Shown here piece after piece: positions 17,859 through 25,754 of a stretch of DNA of 45,550 bases. The stretch is from Bordetella parapertussis (GTDB lineage: Bacteria; Pseudomonadota; Gammaproteobacteria; Burkholderiales; Burkholderiaceae_C): the NCBI GenBank assembly GCA_945890735.1, contig CAMDCZ010000014.1, positions 1 to 45,550 of the forward strand, read 5' to 3'. A program made the translations under genes and the position numbers. The notes under the pieces are model-generated. The model was not told where the DNA came from. It saw nothing but the letters and a program-made list of their open reading frames with translations, and made no database searches. How positions within the stretch are numbered: position 1 is the first letter of the stretch; each line of letters opens with the position of its first letter.

Positions 17859-18740
17859 AAGGTTGGTTTGCAACAGCCGCTGTACCAGCGGGTGTTGCAC
17901 TCTTTTTTCAGTGCCAATCGCATAAAAATTTTCATTGACCCCTTCGCTGCGTCCCATGTGCACCACCGCGTAGTGGGCCAACAGTTCATCTTCAACCGCC
18001 TCGGCTGCAGGAAACACCCCCATGCCGCTGGCCCCAAATGTCTTGAGCAAGGCGCTGTCTTCAAACTCGCCCACCACCCTTGGCTGGATGCCTTGCAGTT
18101 CCAGCCAGTGGTCAAGGTGATCGCGAACGGCGGTGTGCGCCGTGGGTAACAGCACCGGCAGCTCTGCCAAATTGGCGGGAAAGCTTTTGCTGGAGGTGGC
18201 CAACAGCGCAGGGGTGCCATACCAGGCAACGTGTGAACTGCCCAATGCATGGCTGTAGAGCTTGATGTTCGGGTTGCTCGGGGCGGCCCGGTCGGAGATC
18301 ACGACATCGAGCTTGTGCAGCGCCAAGTTGCCGAGCAGCTCGTTGAACTGACCTTCCAAGCACAGCAAGCGCAGCCGTTCTTCATTCATGACCGGTTGCA
18401 GCAAACGGTGCACCACCAACTTGGGCAGGCCATCGCTGACGCCCACCCACAGCCGAACACCGGGGGTGCTGGCGGCATCGCGCACACGGGTTGGCAAAGC
18501 CTCACCCAATTGAAAGATTTGATCCGCTTGAAGCATTGCTGCCTGCCCAGCCTCGGTCAGTGCCAAGCCCCGTCCGGCGGGTTTGAGCAACTCGCAACCC
18601 AAGGCTTTTTCGAGTTCACGCACTTGGGCGCTCACGGTTTGCACCGCCATGTTCAATTTGTCAGCGGCCTTGGAAACACCGCCCTCTTTGGCAACCACCC
18701 AAAAATAATAGAGGTGTTTGTAGTTGAAGGCACTTGTCAT
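17853..18740 (-). CDS. nhaR: NhaR-like LysR-family transcriptional activator
   Basis: A 295-residue LysR-type regulator. The N-terminus NYKHLYYFWVVAKEGGVSKA and the helix-turn-helix through LNMAVQTVSAQVRELE closely follow the NhaR subfamily, which activates nhaA in response to Na+. The effector domain spans about 90-290. Here it is not adjacent to nhaA (1234-2406) but ends against the TerC gene (six-base convergent overlap) and is divergent from a small zinc-ribbon gene. NhaR proteins also regulate other targets such as biofilm or osmotic genes, so the target is not certain. Confidence 0.85.
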   Translation of the reverse strand: MTSAFNYKHLYYFWVVAKEGGVSKAADKLNMAVQTVSAQVRELEKALGCELLKPAGRGLALTEAGQAAMLQADQIFQLGEALPTRVRDAASTPGVRLWVGVSDGLPKLVVHRLLQPVMNEERLRLLCLEGQFNELLGNLALHKLDVVISDRAAPSNPNIKLYSHALGSSHVAWYGTPALLATSSKSFPANLAELPVLLPTAHTAVRDHLDHWLELQGIQPRVVGEFEDSALLKTFGASGMGVFPAAEAVEDELLAHYAVVHMGRSEGVNENFYAIGTEKRVQHPLVQRLLQTNLL

Positions 18741-18760
18741 TGTCAGGTTTTTTGAGAATA

Positions 18761-18789
18761 TTGATGCGTAATTATCTGCTTTTTATAAA
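18761..18789 (+). promoter_or_regulatory. sigma-70 type promoter for the zinc-ribbon gene
   Basis: TTGATG (18761-18766) and TATAAA (18784-18789) are separated by 17 bases, close to the sigma-70 consensus. Transcription would begin near 18796, giving a leader of about 42 bases before the ATG at 18838. The surrounding gap is markedly A+T rich and also carries the promoter of the divergent LysR-type gene. Confidence 0.5.
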
Positions 18790-18837
18790 AGCTTGGTTTG
18801 CCTATGGTTGGGTTGGATTTAAATGTAATGAACCATC

Positions 18838-19053
18838 ATGAAATGTCCCCACTGCACAGACCAAACCTTGGTGCTCAGCGATCGCCAAAACGTGGAAATT
18901 GATTACTGCCCTGCCTGTCGCGGAATTTGGCTTGATCGCGGCGAGCTTGACAAATTGCTAGAGCGTGCTGGCAGCGTTCCAGCACCCAAGTACCAGACGG
19001 GGTCCAGCAAACACCAGCAACCAAAATCATGGCTGAGTGAGATTTTCGATTGA
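18838..19053 (+). CDS. TFIIB-type zinc-ribbon protein
   Basis: A 71-residue protein of the zf-TFIIB family found widely in proteobacteria. MKCPHC and DYCPACRGIWLDRGEL give two CxxC knuckles (C3/C6 and C24/C27) that bind one zinc ion. The conserved GIWLDRGELDKLLE follows, then a polar linker and a short C-terminal WLSEIFD. Function is unknown. It has its own good promoter and is followed by a probable intrinsic terminator, so it looks monocistronic. Confidence 0.83.
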   Translation: MKCPHCTDQTLVLSDRQNVEIDYCPACRGIWLDRGELDKLLERAGSVPAPKYQTGSSKHQQPKSWLSEIFD

Positions 19054-19102
19054 ACGTGTGAAATGCGGTATGTCTGGCATGGGGCATCGACAGATGGGGC
19101 GC

Positions 19103-19125
19103 AGTTGCTGTGCAAGCAGCTTTTT
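19103..19125 (+). terminator. intrinsic terminator after the zinc-ribbon gene
   Basis: AGTTGCT (19103-19109) pairs with AGCAGCT (19115-19121), seven base pairs with one G-U wobble, around the loop GTGCA, followed by a run of five T to 19125. It lies 50 bases after the stop of the zinc-ribbon gene and before the end of the convergent yqaA-like gene. Confidence 0.5.
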
Positions 19126-19145
19126 GGTGGACGGGTGCGTGAGGT

Positions 19146-19628
19146 TCACCACCAGGCCATGAGCCAAGCCCAGCCCCAAACCAATACCCCATAGCGAAGC
19201 GCCTTGCCAACCGCCATGTAAGCCACGCAGGGCCAAAACGGCAATCGCAGGTAACCGGCCACCAGGCACAGCGGGTCGCCAATGATGGGCAGCCAAGCAC
19301 CCAAGCAAGCCGCCGGGCCCAGTCGCTCCAACCAGCGCAGTGCTCGCCTGTGCAGCGTCCTCTGGCCTGGCTGCAGGCGATGGGCCAGCCAACGCTCAGC
19401 ACCCCAGCCCATCCACCAACCGATCGCACCACCCAAGGTGTTGCCCACCGTGGCCACCAGCAAAGCCAGCCACAGCAACGGTGGATGCAAGGCCAGCACA
19501 GCCAACAGCACGGGCTCGGAACCCATTGGCAGCAAGGTGGCAGCCAAGACCGCGCTGACAAACAAAACAAGCAAGGCCAATTCTGGCGTTGCCCAGTTGG
19601 TCAACAGGTTCTGAAAAAAAATGTCCAT
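19146..19628 (-). CDS. yqaA: YqaA-like small membrane protein
   Basis: A 160-residue protein with four or five hydrophobic segments. TLLPMGSEPVLLAVLA, VATVGNTLGGAIGWWMG and LGAWLPIIGDPLCLVAGYLR match the YqaA branch of the DedA/VTT superfamily (conserved E/G-rich loop and the PxxGDPLxxxAG motif). DedA relatives help flip lipids and maintain the proton gradient; a specific role for YqaA is not established. The ATG at 19628 has only a weak GAG upstream. Confidence 0.78.
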   Translation of the reverse strand: MDIFFQNLLTNWATPELALLVLFVSAVLAATLLPMGSEPVLLAVLALHPPLLWLALLVATVGNTLGGAIGWWMGWGAERWLAHRLQPGQRTLHRRALRWLERLGPAACLGAWLPIIGDPLCLVAGYLRLPFWPCVAYMAVGKALRYGVLVWGWAWLMAWW

Positions 19629-19713
19629 TTCTCAAGAGTGTAAGAGGCTGCCTGCACACAAAAGCACACAGAAAAAAACACACACAAGGCCCCCACAACA
19701 CGAGGGACATGGC

Positions 19714-19719
19714 TAGAAT
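19714..19719 (+). promoter_or_regulatory. candidate -10 element of the dusB-fis promoter
   Basis: TAGAAT at 19714-19719 is the best -10 match upstream of dusB. No good -35 is visible; the DNA before it is CA-rich and low complexity (about 19651-19690). The following G+C-rich bases would form a discriminator, as in the growth-rate-controlled dusB-fis promoter of E. coli, but this comparison is inference. Confidence 0.3.
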
Positions 19720-19756
19720 CGTGCCTCCTTTTTAAGCAAGTCTTTCTCCCCACCCT

Positions 19757-20788
19757 ATGCGCATTGGTCCGTTCGAGACAAGCAATTCCATTTTTGTGGC
19801 CCCCATGGCCGGGGTCACCGACAGGCCTTTTCGCAGCTTGTGCAAACAGCTTGGTGCAGGTTATGCCGTCAGTGAAATGGTCACTTCGCGCCCGGACCTG
19901 TGGAGCAGCTTGAAAACCTCGCGCCGCGCCAACCATGATGGCGAAACCGGCCCGATCGCGGTGCAAATCGCGGGCACCGAGCCACAAATGATGGCCGACG
20001 CGGCCCGCTACAACATCGAGCGCGGCGCACAAATCATCGACATCAACATGGGTTGCCCCGCCAAAAAAGTCTGCAACAAATGGGCCGGCTCCGCTTTGAT
20101 GCAAGACGAGGGTTTGGCCATCGCCATCGTGCAAGCGGTGGTGGATGCGGCCCAGCCCTTTGGCGCGCCGGTCACCCTGAAGATGCGTACCGGTTGGCGT
20201 GCCGATCACCGCAATGTGGTTGCCTTGGCACGCCAAGCCGAATCCGCCGGTGTACAAATGATCACGGTGCATGGCCGCACCCGTGAGCAAGGCTACAAAG
20301 GCCAAGCCGAGTACGACAGCATCGCTCAGGTGAAAGCCGCGGTAAGCATCCCCGTGGTGGCCAATGGCGACATCGACTCTCCTCACAAAGCCTTGCAGGT
20401 GTTGCAAGCCACCGGCGCGGACGCGGTCATGATCGGTCGTGCAGCCCAGGGCAGGCCTTGGATTTTTCGGGAAATCGACCATTTCTTGCAGCACGGCACG
20501 CTGTTGGCACCGCCCTTGGTGGCCGAGGTCAAGCGCTTGCTGATGCACCACCTGCAAGACCACTACAGCTTGTACGGCATGCACACCGGTGTCCGCACTG
20601 CCCGCAAGCACATCGCTTGGTACACCCAGGGTTTGGCGAATGCCATGGATTTCAAGCAAGCCATGAACCGCATTGAAGACTGCGACACACAAATGCGGGT
20701 GGTGGCTGACTATCTCGACCGCTTGGCCCAGCAGGGTGACCGTCTGGTCCCTGCCGCCCCCGCGTCCGTTTTGGAGACCAGTGAATGA
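19757..20788 (+). CDS. dusB: tRNA-dihydrouridine synthase B
   Basis: A 343-residue FMN enzyme that reduces uridine in the tRNA D-loop (U17 for E. coli DusB). VAPMAGVTDRPFR near the N-terminus is the family signature, the catalytic cysteine is C100 in INMGCPAKKV, and VHGRTREQ with VIGRAAQGRPWIF complete the TIM-barrel FMN site. It is the first gene of dusB-fis; its stop overlaps the fis start (ATGA), the same pairing as in enteric bacteria. Confidence 0.94.
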   Translation: MRIGPFETSNSIFVAPMAGVTDRPFRSLCKQLGAGYAVSEMVTSRPDLWSSLKTSRRANHDGETGPIAVQIAGTEPQMMADAARYNIERGAQIIDINMGCPAKKVCNKWAGSALMQDEGLAIAIVQAVVDAAQPFGAPVTLKMRTGWRADHRNVVALARQAESAGVQMITVHGRTREQGYKGQAEYDSIAQVKAAVSIPVVANGDIDSPHKALQVLQATGADAVMIGRAAQGRPWIFREIDHFLQHGTLLAPPLVAEVKRLLMHHLQDHYSLYGMHTGVRTARKHIAWYTQGLANAMDFKQAMNRIEDCDTQMRVVADYLDRLAQQGDRLVPAAPASVLETSE

Positions 20789-21018
20789 GCAAAAAGCAAA
20801 TTGAAGACGTGGTGCGCCACAGCGTGGAGGCCTACTTCAAGGACCTGCGGGGTGAGCCGCCCGAGCAGCTGCATGACATGATGATCCAGTTTGTGGAAAA
20901 ACCACTGCTTGACGTGGTGATGAAACATGCCGAGGGCAACCAGTCCAAAGCGGCTGCTTGGTTGGGCTTGAACCGCAACACCTTGCGCAAGAAGCTGGGC
21001 GACCACCACTTGCTTTGA
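20785..21018 (+). CDS. fis: Fis-family nucleoid-associated DNA-binding protein
   Basis: A 77-residue Fis homologue. The N-terminal half forms the dimer helices and the C-terminal HAEGNQSKAAAWLGLNRNT forms the Fis helix-turn-helix, followed by LRKKLGDHHLL. Fis bends DNA and regulates rRNA, tRNA and many growth-phase genes. The protein is shorter than the 98-residue E. coli Fis at the N-terminus, usual for beta-proteobacterial members. It starts inside the dusB stop codon. Confidence 0.92.
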   Translation: MSKKQIEDVVRHSVEAYFKDLRGEPPEQLHDMMIQFVEKPLLDVVMKHAEGNQSKAAAWLGLNRNTLRKKLGDHHLL

Positions 21019-21019
21019 A

Positions 21020-21041
21020 ACCCACTATATATAGTGTGGGT
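21020..21041. promoter_or_regulatory. near-perfect inverted repeat between fis and purH
   Basis: The bases from 21020 to 21041 contain the perfect 14-base palindrome CACTATATATAGTG flanked by CC and TGGG, which extends the symmetry with one bulged base. It begins two bases after the fis stop and ends 25 bases before the purH ATG. There is no T-run after it, so a standard terminator is unlikely; an RNA hairpin at the 3' end of dusB-fis or a protein-binding site is possible. Confidence 0.4.
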
Positions 21042-21066
21042 CTGCATCCCTTAGAAAGTTGAATCC

Positions 21067-22641
21067 ATGAATGCCTTGATTTCCGTGTCCGACAAGACCG
21101 GTGTGGTTGAACTGGCGCAGGCCCTGCATGGCCTGGGTGTCGGCTTGATATCCACCGGCGGCACTGCCCAACTGCTGAGCGCCCAAGGCTTGCCGGTGCG
21201 AGAGGTGGCTGACCTGACGGGTTTTCCTGAGATGCTCGATGGCCGTGTGAAAACTTTGCATCCCATGGTGCATGGCGGTTTGCTGGCGCGGCGCGATCTG
21301 CCTGCCCACATGCAGGCGCTGCAAGCCCATGGCATCGAGACCATCGACCTGTTGGTGGTCAATCTCTATCCCTTTGAAGCGACCGTGGCCATGCCCGACT
21401 GCACCTTGGAGGATGCGATTGAAAACATCGACATTGGTGGCCCAGCCATGGTGCGTTCTGCCGCCAAGAATTGGAAACACGTGGCCGTGCTGACCGATGC
21501 CTCGCAATACGCGGCAGTGGTCGAAGAATGGAAAGCGCATCCAGGCTTGAGTGAAACCACCCGCTTCCAATTGGCCGTGGCCGCCTTCAACCGCATCAGT
21601 GACTACGACGGCGCGATCAGTGACTACCTCTCCTCGCTGGACCTGGCCAGCCAGCAGCGCAGCCTGTTCCCTGGGCAAGCCAATGGCCGGTTCATCAAAC
21701 TGCAAGACCTGCGCTACGGCGAAAACCCACACCAACTCGCCGCCTTTTACCGAGATGCCAACCCGGCGCCCGGTTCCCTGGTCACGGCCAAACAGTTGCA
21801 GGGCAAAGAACTGTCTTTCAACAACATCGCTGATGCAGATGCAGCTTGGGAGTGTGTGAAGAGTTTTGACACGCCCGCTTGCGTCATCGTGAAACACGCC
21901 AATCCCTGTGGCGTGGCCGTGGCCTCAGACGCTTTGTCCGCCTACCAAAAAGCCTACCAAACCGATCCCACCTCTGCCTTTGGCGGCATCATCGCCTTTA
22001 ACTGCCCGGTGGACTTGGCCACGGTGCAGGCGCTCGGGCAGCAGTTTGTCGAGGTGCTGATGGCGCCTTCTTTCTCTGGCGAAGCTTTGCTGCAGTTGCA
22101 AGCCAAGGCCAATGTGCGGGTGTTGCAAATCGCTTTGCCGCCCGGCGGCGACAACGCCTGGTCGCAAGGTCAAAACATATTGGATGTCAAACGCGTGGGC
22201 TCGGGCCTTTTGATGCAAACCGCGGACAACCATCTGCTGCGCCTGGAAGACATGCAGGTTGTGACCGACAAAGCGCCAACTGTTGCGCAAATGCAAGACC
22301 TGTTGTTCGCCTGGAAGGTTGCCAAGTTTGTCAAGAGCAACGCGATCGTGTTCGTGGCCAACGGCATGACCATGGGCGTGGGCGCGGGGCAGATGAGCCG
22401 ACTCGATTCAGCCCGCATTGCCGCCATCAAAGCCGGCCATGCGTCCCTGAGCTTGCAAGGCACGGCGGTGGCCAGCGACGCGTTTTTCCCGTTCCGCGAC
22501 GGCTTGGACGTGGTGGTGGACCAAGGCGCGACCTGCGTGATCCAACCTGGCGGCTCGATGCGCGACCAAGAAGTGATCGACACGGCCAATGAGCGCGGTG
22601 TGGCCATGGTGTTCACGGGTGTGAGGCACTTCAGGCACTGA
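21067..22641 (+). CDS. purH: bifunctional AICAR formyltransferase/IMP cyclohydrolase PurH
   Basis: PurH performs the last two steps of IMP synthesis: formyl transfer from 10-formyl-THF to AICAR, then ring closure. The 524-residue product has the N-terminal MGS-like cyclohydrolase domain (ALISVSDKTGVVELA, GLISTGGTA, DGRVKTLHPMVHGG) and the C-terminal transformylase domain with the catalytic KHANPCGVA motif and the terminal DQEVIDTANERG. It lies 48 bases after fis and could be read through from dusB-fis or use its own promoter. Confidence 0.97.
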   Translation: MNALISVSDKTGVVELAQALHGLGVGLISTGGTAQLLSAQGLPVREVADLTGFPEMLDGRVKTLHPMVHGGLLARRDLPAHMQALQAHGIETIDLLVVNLYPFEATVAMPDCTLEDAIENIDIGGPAMVRSAAKNWKHVAVLTDASQYAAVVEEWKAHPGLSETTRFQLAVAAFNRISDYDGAISDYLSSLDLASQQRSLFPGQANGRFIKLQDLRYGENPHQLAAFYRDANPAPGSLVTAKQLQGKELSFNNIADADAAWECVKSFDTPACVIVKHANPCGVAVASDALSAYQKAYQTDPTSAFGGIIAFNCPVDLATVQALGQQFVEVLMAPSFSGEALLQLQAKANVRVLQIALPPGGDNAWSQGQNILDVKRVGSGLLMQTADNHLLRLEDMQVVTDKAPTVAQMQDLLFAWKVAKFVKSNAIVFVANGMTMGVGAGQMSRLDSARIAAIKAGHASLSLQGTAVASDAFFPFRDGLDVVVDQGATCVIQPGGSMRDQEVIDTANERGVAMVFTGVRHFRH

Positions 22642-22685
22642 GACGGCGCGCTCCTCAGTCGTGCGCTTGTCCACCCTGTGAACCG

Positions 22686-23231
22686 TCAGTACACCCGCAG
22701 TTTGGCCTGGAAACTGACCGCACCATACAGGCGGTTTTGGATGGGGGGCACGAAGCTCACATTCAGGCCCAGCCTGCCACTCTCCCAGGTGGCGACAGGC
22801 ACCACGGCCGGAAACCACCCACCGTTGAAGGCCTTGGGGTAGCCGTTGATCATGCCGCCCATGAATCCCCATTGTCCACCTGCAAAATGCCAAGGACGGT
22901 AGTAAGCACCAACATAATTGGAGTGAACGCTGTCACTGTTCATGAAACGCCCAGCGGTTGCGGCCCAGTCGTGGTTCAAACGCACTTCCAGCCCCAGGCC
23001 GGCATTGGCGTCGCGCAAACCCGCTTGCTTGTCGAAATGCAAGGAATAAAAACCGGCGTTCACCCAAACCGCATGCTGACTGACGGGTGCCAAGGCCAGG
23101 GGTGCAGAAGCGGCTTCAACCGGGGTGTTGCCAGCGGCCTGGGCGGTGGTTGACAGGCAAACCAAGACCCACACAGACAGCAAGTGGACGCAGCGTGAGG
23201 GTGTGGCATGGTCAGTTTGTTGGGCAGTCAT
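22686..23231 (-). CDS. PagP-like small outer-membrane beta-barrel protein
   Basis: A 181-residue exported protein: signal peptide to about residue 32 (TTAQAAG), then alternating beta-strand character. It can be laid beside the lipid A palmitoyltransferase PagP: YSLHFDKQ (62-69) against the PagP histidine strand, DANAGLGLE (74-82) against its glycine-rich strand, FMNSDSVHSNYVGAYYRPW (97-114 region) against the PagP Asp-Ser strand and GGYGW loop, and PAVVPVATW (141-149) against its conserved proline strand. In PagP the residues are His-Asp-Ser; here the aligned pair is Asn-Ser, so catalysis is uncertain. This is inference from pattern only. The ATG at 23231 is chosen over a TTG at 23252 that overlaps the hemL stop. 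A related protein is encoded at 35767-36276. Confidence 0.6.
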   Translation of the reverse strand: MTAQQTDHATPSRCVHLLSVWVLVCLSTTAQAAGNTPVEAASAPLALAPVSQHAVWVNAGFYSLHFDKQAGLRDANAGLGLEVRLNHDWAATAGRFMNSDSVHSNYVGAYYRPWHFAGGQWGFMGGMINGYPKAFNGGWFPAVVPVATWESGRLGLNVSFVPPIQNRLYGAVSFQAKLRVY

Positions 23232-23248
23232 GCAGGCCACGGGCGAAC

Positions 23249-24544
23249 TCAAAGGCTGGCAAACACATCAGCCGCGGCTTGCACCGTGGTTGCGATGTCC
23301 TCGGCGCTGTGGGCGCCGCTCACAAAGCCGGCTTCGTACAAGGCTGGCGCGATATACACACCACGGTCGAGCAAGCCGTGGAAAAGTTGGTTGAATTTGG
23401 GGCTGTCGCTGGTCATCACCTTGGCGTAGTTTTGCGGCAGCTCGGGCAACAAGAAAAAACCAAACATCCCGCCTTGGCAGTCCGCGCTGAAAGGCACACC
23501 GGCTTTGGTGGCGGCGGCTGTCAAGCCATCAACCAGGCTTTGGGTGCGGGCAGACAGGGCATCGAAAAAGCCGGGCTTGGAAATCTCTTTCAAGGTGGCC
23601 AATCCGCAAGCGGTGGCCACCGGGTTGCCGCTCAAGGTGCCGGCTTGGTAGACCGGGCCCAACGGTGCCAACTGCTCCATGACAGCGCGTTTGCCGCCAA
23701 AGGCCGCCAGGGGCATGCCGCCACCGATGACTTTGCCCAGGACCGTGAGGTCAGGCTCAAAGCCCGGCAGGGACTTGGCATACACACTTTGGGCGCTGCC
23801 CAAAGCCACTCGGCAGCCGGTCATCACCTCGTCAAACACCAAGAGCGCACCATGCTCGGTGCAAAGCTCGCGGCAACGTTTCATGAAAGGCACAGAGGCA
23901 CGCACGAAGTTCATGTTGCCTGCGATCGGCTCGATCATCAAACAAGCCAGCGCTTTGCCATGCAGGGCAAAGGCTTCTTCCAATTGCGGGATGTTGTTGA
24001 ACTCCAGCACCAAGGTGTGTTGCACCACCTCGGGGGGCACACCGGCACTGGTGGGGTTGCCAAAGGTGGCCAAGCCCGAACCGGCTTTGACCAACAAGGC
24101 GTCAGCGTGGCCGTGGTAGCAGCCCTCGAACTTGATGATTTTGCTGCGACCCGTGGCACCCCGCGCCAAGCGCAGGGCGCTCATGCCGGCTTCGGTGCCC
24201 GAGCTGACCAGGCGCACCATGTCCATCGAGGGCATGAGTTTCAAGAGTGCTTCAGCCAATTCGATTTCACGCTCGGTCGGTGCGCCATATGAAAAACCTT
24301 CGAGCACGGCTTTTTGCACGGCTTCGACCACCGCGGGGTGGCCGTGGCCCAAAATCATGGGTCCCCAAGAACCGATGTAATCGATGTAGCGTTTGTCGTT
24401 GGCGTCCCAAAAATACGCGCCTTGTGCGCGTTTCACGAAACGCGGCGTGCCGCCAACAGCGCGGAATGCACGCACGGGCGAATTGACGCCGCCGGGGATG
24501 ACAAGGCGAGCGCGGTCAAACAGGGTTTGGTTGAAATCGGTCAT
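23249..24544 (-). CDS. hemL: glutamate-1-semialdehyde 2,1-aminomutase HemL
   Basis: HemL is the PLP enzyme that makes 5-aminolevulinate for haem in the C5 pathway. The 431-residue product starts with LFDRARLVIPGGVNSPVRAF; it shows VSSGTEAGMSALRLARG, FEGCYHGHADALLVKAGSG, LLVFDEVMTGCR and VLGKVIGGGMPLAAFGGK, where the lysine of GKVIGGG forms the Schiff base. It lies 23 bases after thiD on the same strand, an order common in Burkholderiales. Confidence 0.97.
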   Translation of the reverse strand: MTDFNQTLFDRARLVIPGGVNSPVRAFRAVGGTPRFVKRAQGAYFWDANDKRYIDYIGSWGPMILGHGHPAVVEAVQKAVLEGFSYGAPTEREIELAEALLKLMPSMDMVRLVSSGTEAGMSALRLARGATGRSKIIKFEGCYHGHADALLVKAGSGLATFGNPTSAGVPPEVVQHTLVLEFNNIPQLEEAFALHGKALACLMIEPIAGNMNFVRASVPFMKRCRELCTEHGALLVFDEVMTGCRVALGSAQSVYAKSLPGFEPDLTVLGKVIGGGMPLAAFGGKRAVMEQLAPLGPVYQAGTLSGNPVATACGLATLKEISKPGFFDALSARTQSLVDGLTAAATKAGVPFSADCQGGMFGFFLLPELPQNYAKVMTSDSPKFNQLFHGLLDRGVYIAPALYEAGFVSGAHSAEDIATTVQAAADVFASL

Positions 24545-24567
24545 GGTGAATCAGTGGTGTGTGGAAG

Positions 24568-25497
24568 TCAGTGTCGGGTTTGGTGGCCAGGCAAGGAGAA
24601 ATCTTCGGCAGTGGCGTTGCCGTCTGCTGGCTCGCCATCTTGATCGGGGTCTTCAACGCTTTGCGCCCAAAACAAACGGTCGGCCACCGCGTGTCCCATG
24701 CCTGGGCGAAACCCCCCGTCCAAGCTGCCGTCCAAATAGCCCAGGGCTTCGCCCACCGAGGCTTCGAGGTCGTCGCCCATGGCGAGCAAACCGGCCAAGG
24801 CCGCGCTCAAGGTGTCGCCTGCGCCAGTGAACACCGCATCAAAGCGTTCGATGGTTTCGCTCACCAGCACGGTCAGCGGCGTGGCCAAAGCGTTTTCCAC
24901 ATGCTGACCGCCTTGGGGCATGCCGGTCACCAAGGTGTAGGGCACACCTTTTTCAGCCGCGGCTTTGGCCAGATCGCGGGCCGTGGGCGTGCGGTCGCTG
25001 CCCCAGTCGGGCAAGAGCCAGCGCCACAGCGTGGAATGGTTGCCCACCAACACCGTGGTTTGGGGCAACAAGAGTTCGAGAAACGCGTCTTGGTAGGCCT
25101 CGATCGGGTCATCTTGCCACCAAGACAGGCTGGGCATGTAAGCGACCACCGGCACCGATGCGTAGTCGGTGCACAACTCGGCGATGGTGGAGAGGATCTC
25201 AGGCGTGCCGCAAAACCCCACCTTGATCACCTGCACCGCAACGTCTTCCAGGATGCTGCGCGCTTGCTCGTCAATGGTTTCTTCGTCGAAAGCCATGTGG
25301 TCGAAGGTCTCGGCAGTGTCGCGCACATACGTGCCCGTGGCGATGGCCAAGACATGCGCGCCCACCGAGGACATGGCCAAAATGTCAGCGGTCAATCCGC
25401 CTGCGCCACTGGGGTCATTGCTGTTGAAGCACAGCACGCAAGGGTGGGCCATTTCGGCAACCTTGCCTTCGTCGGGAAGTGGGATGGAGGCGTTCAT
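24568..25497 (-). CDS. thiD: hydroxymethylpyrimidine/phosphomethylpyrimidine kinase ThiD
   Basis: A ribokinase-fold kinase of 309 residues that phosphorylates HMP and HMP-phosphate for thiamine synthesis. SNDPSGAGGLTADI near the N-terminus is the ThiD signature, and FTGAGDTLSAALAGLLA near residue 240 is the phosphoryl-transfer loop. The middle (SLSWWQDDPIEAY, LVGNHSTLWRWLLPDW) departs from canonical ThiD, and an acidic tail of about 35 residues (DPDQDGEPADGNATAEDF) follows the last conserved helix. No TPP riboswitch was recognised in the 62-base gap to the divergent rubredoxin gene. Confidence 0.82.
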   Translation of the reverse strand: MNASIPLPDEGKVAEMAHPCVLCFNSNDPSGAGGLTADILAMSSVGAHVLAIATGTYVRDTAETFDHMAFDEETIDEQARSILEDVAVQVIKVGFCGTPEILSTIAELCTDYASVPVVAYMPSLSWWQDDPIEAYQDAFLELLLPQTTVLVGNHSTLWRWLLPDWGSDRTPTARDLAKAAAEKGVPYTLVTGMPQGGQHVENALATPLTVLVSETIERFDAVFTGAGDTLSAALAGLLAMGDDLEASVGEALGYLDGSLDGGFRPGMGHAVADRLFWAQSVEDPDQDGEPADGNATAEDFSLPGHQTRH

Positions 25498-25559
25498 GGC
25501 GGTCTATACTTTGATTCATTCTATGCCACGGTTTTGACGCTGCGGCCCTCATCCCTCGA

Positions 25560-25742
25560 ATGAAAGAGACCTGTGTGAACAAGACTTGGATGTGCCTGAT
25601 TTGCGGTTGGATTTACGATGAAGCCGCGGGTGATCCCGAGCACGGCATCGCCCCCGGTACGCCATGGGACCAGGTGTCCATGAACTGGACATGCCCCGAA
25701 TGCGGAGCGCGCAAAGACGATTTCGAAATGGTGGAAATCTGA
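25560..25742 (+). CDS. rubredoxin
   Basis: A 60-residue electron-transfer protein with one Fe(Cys)4 centre. The ligands are C12/C15 in MCLICGW and C45/C48 in TCPECGARK; YDEAAGDPEHGIAPGTPW is the conserved loop. The ATG at 25560 adds MKETC before the usual NKTWMC start; a GTG at 25575 preceded by AAAGAG would give a shorter, more typical protein. It is divergent from thiD and ends 12 bases before the convergent photolyase stop. Confidence 0.9.
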   Translation: MKETCVNKTWMCLICGWIYDEAAGDPEHGIAPGTPWDQVSMNWTCPECGARKDDFEMVEI

Positions 25743-25754
25743 GCCCTCAAGACC

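Noticed and set aside
25498..25559. Possible TPP riboswitch before thiD
   Set aside because: The gap is only 62 bases and lacks the CTGAGA and ACCTGA-type THI-box segments.
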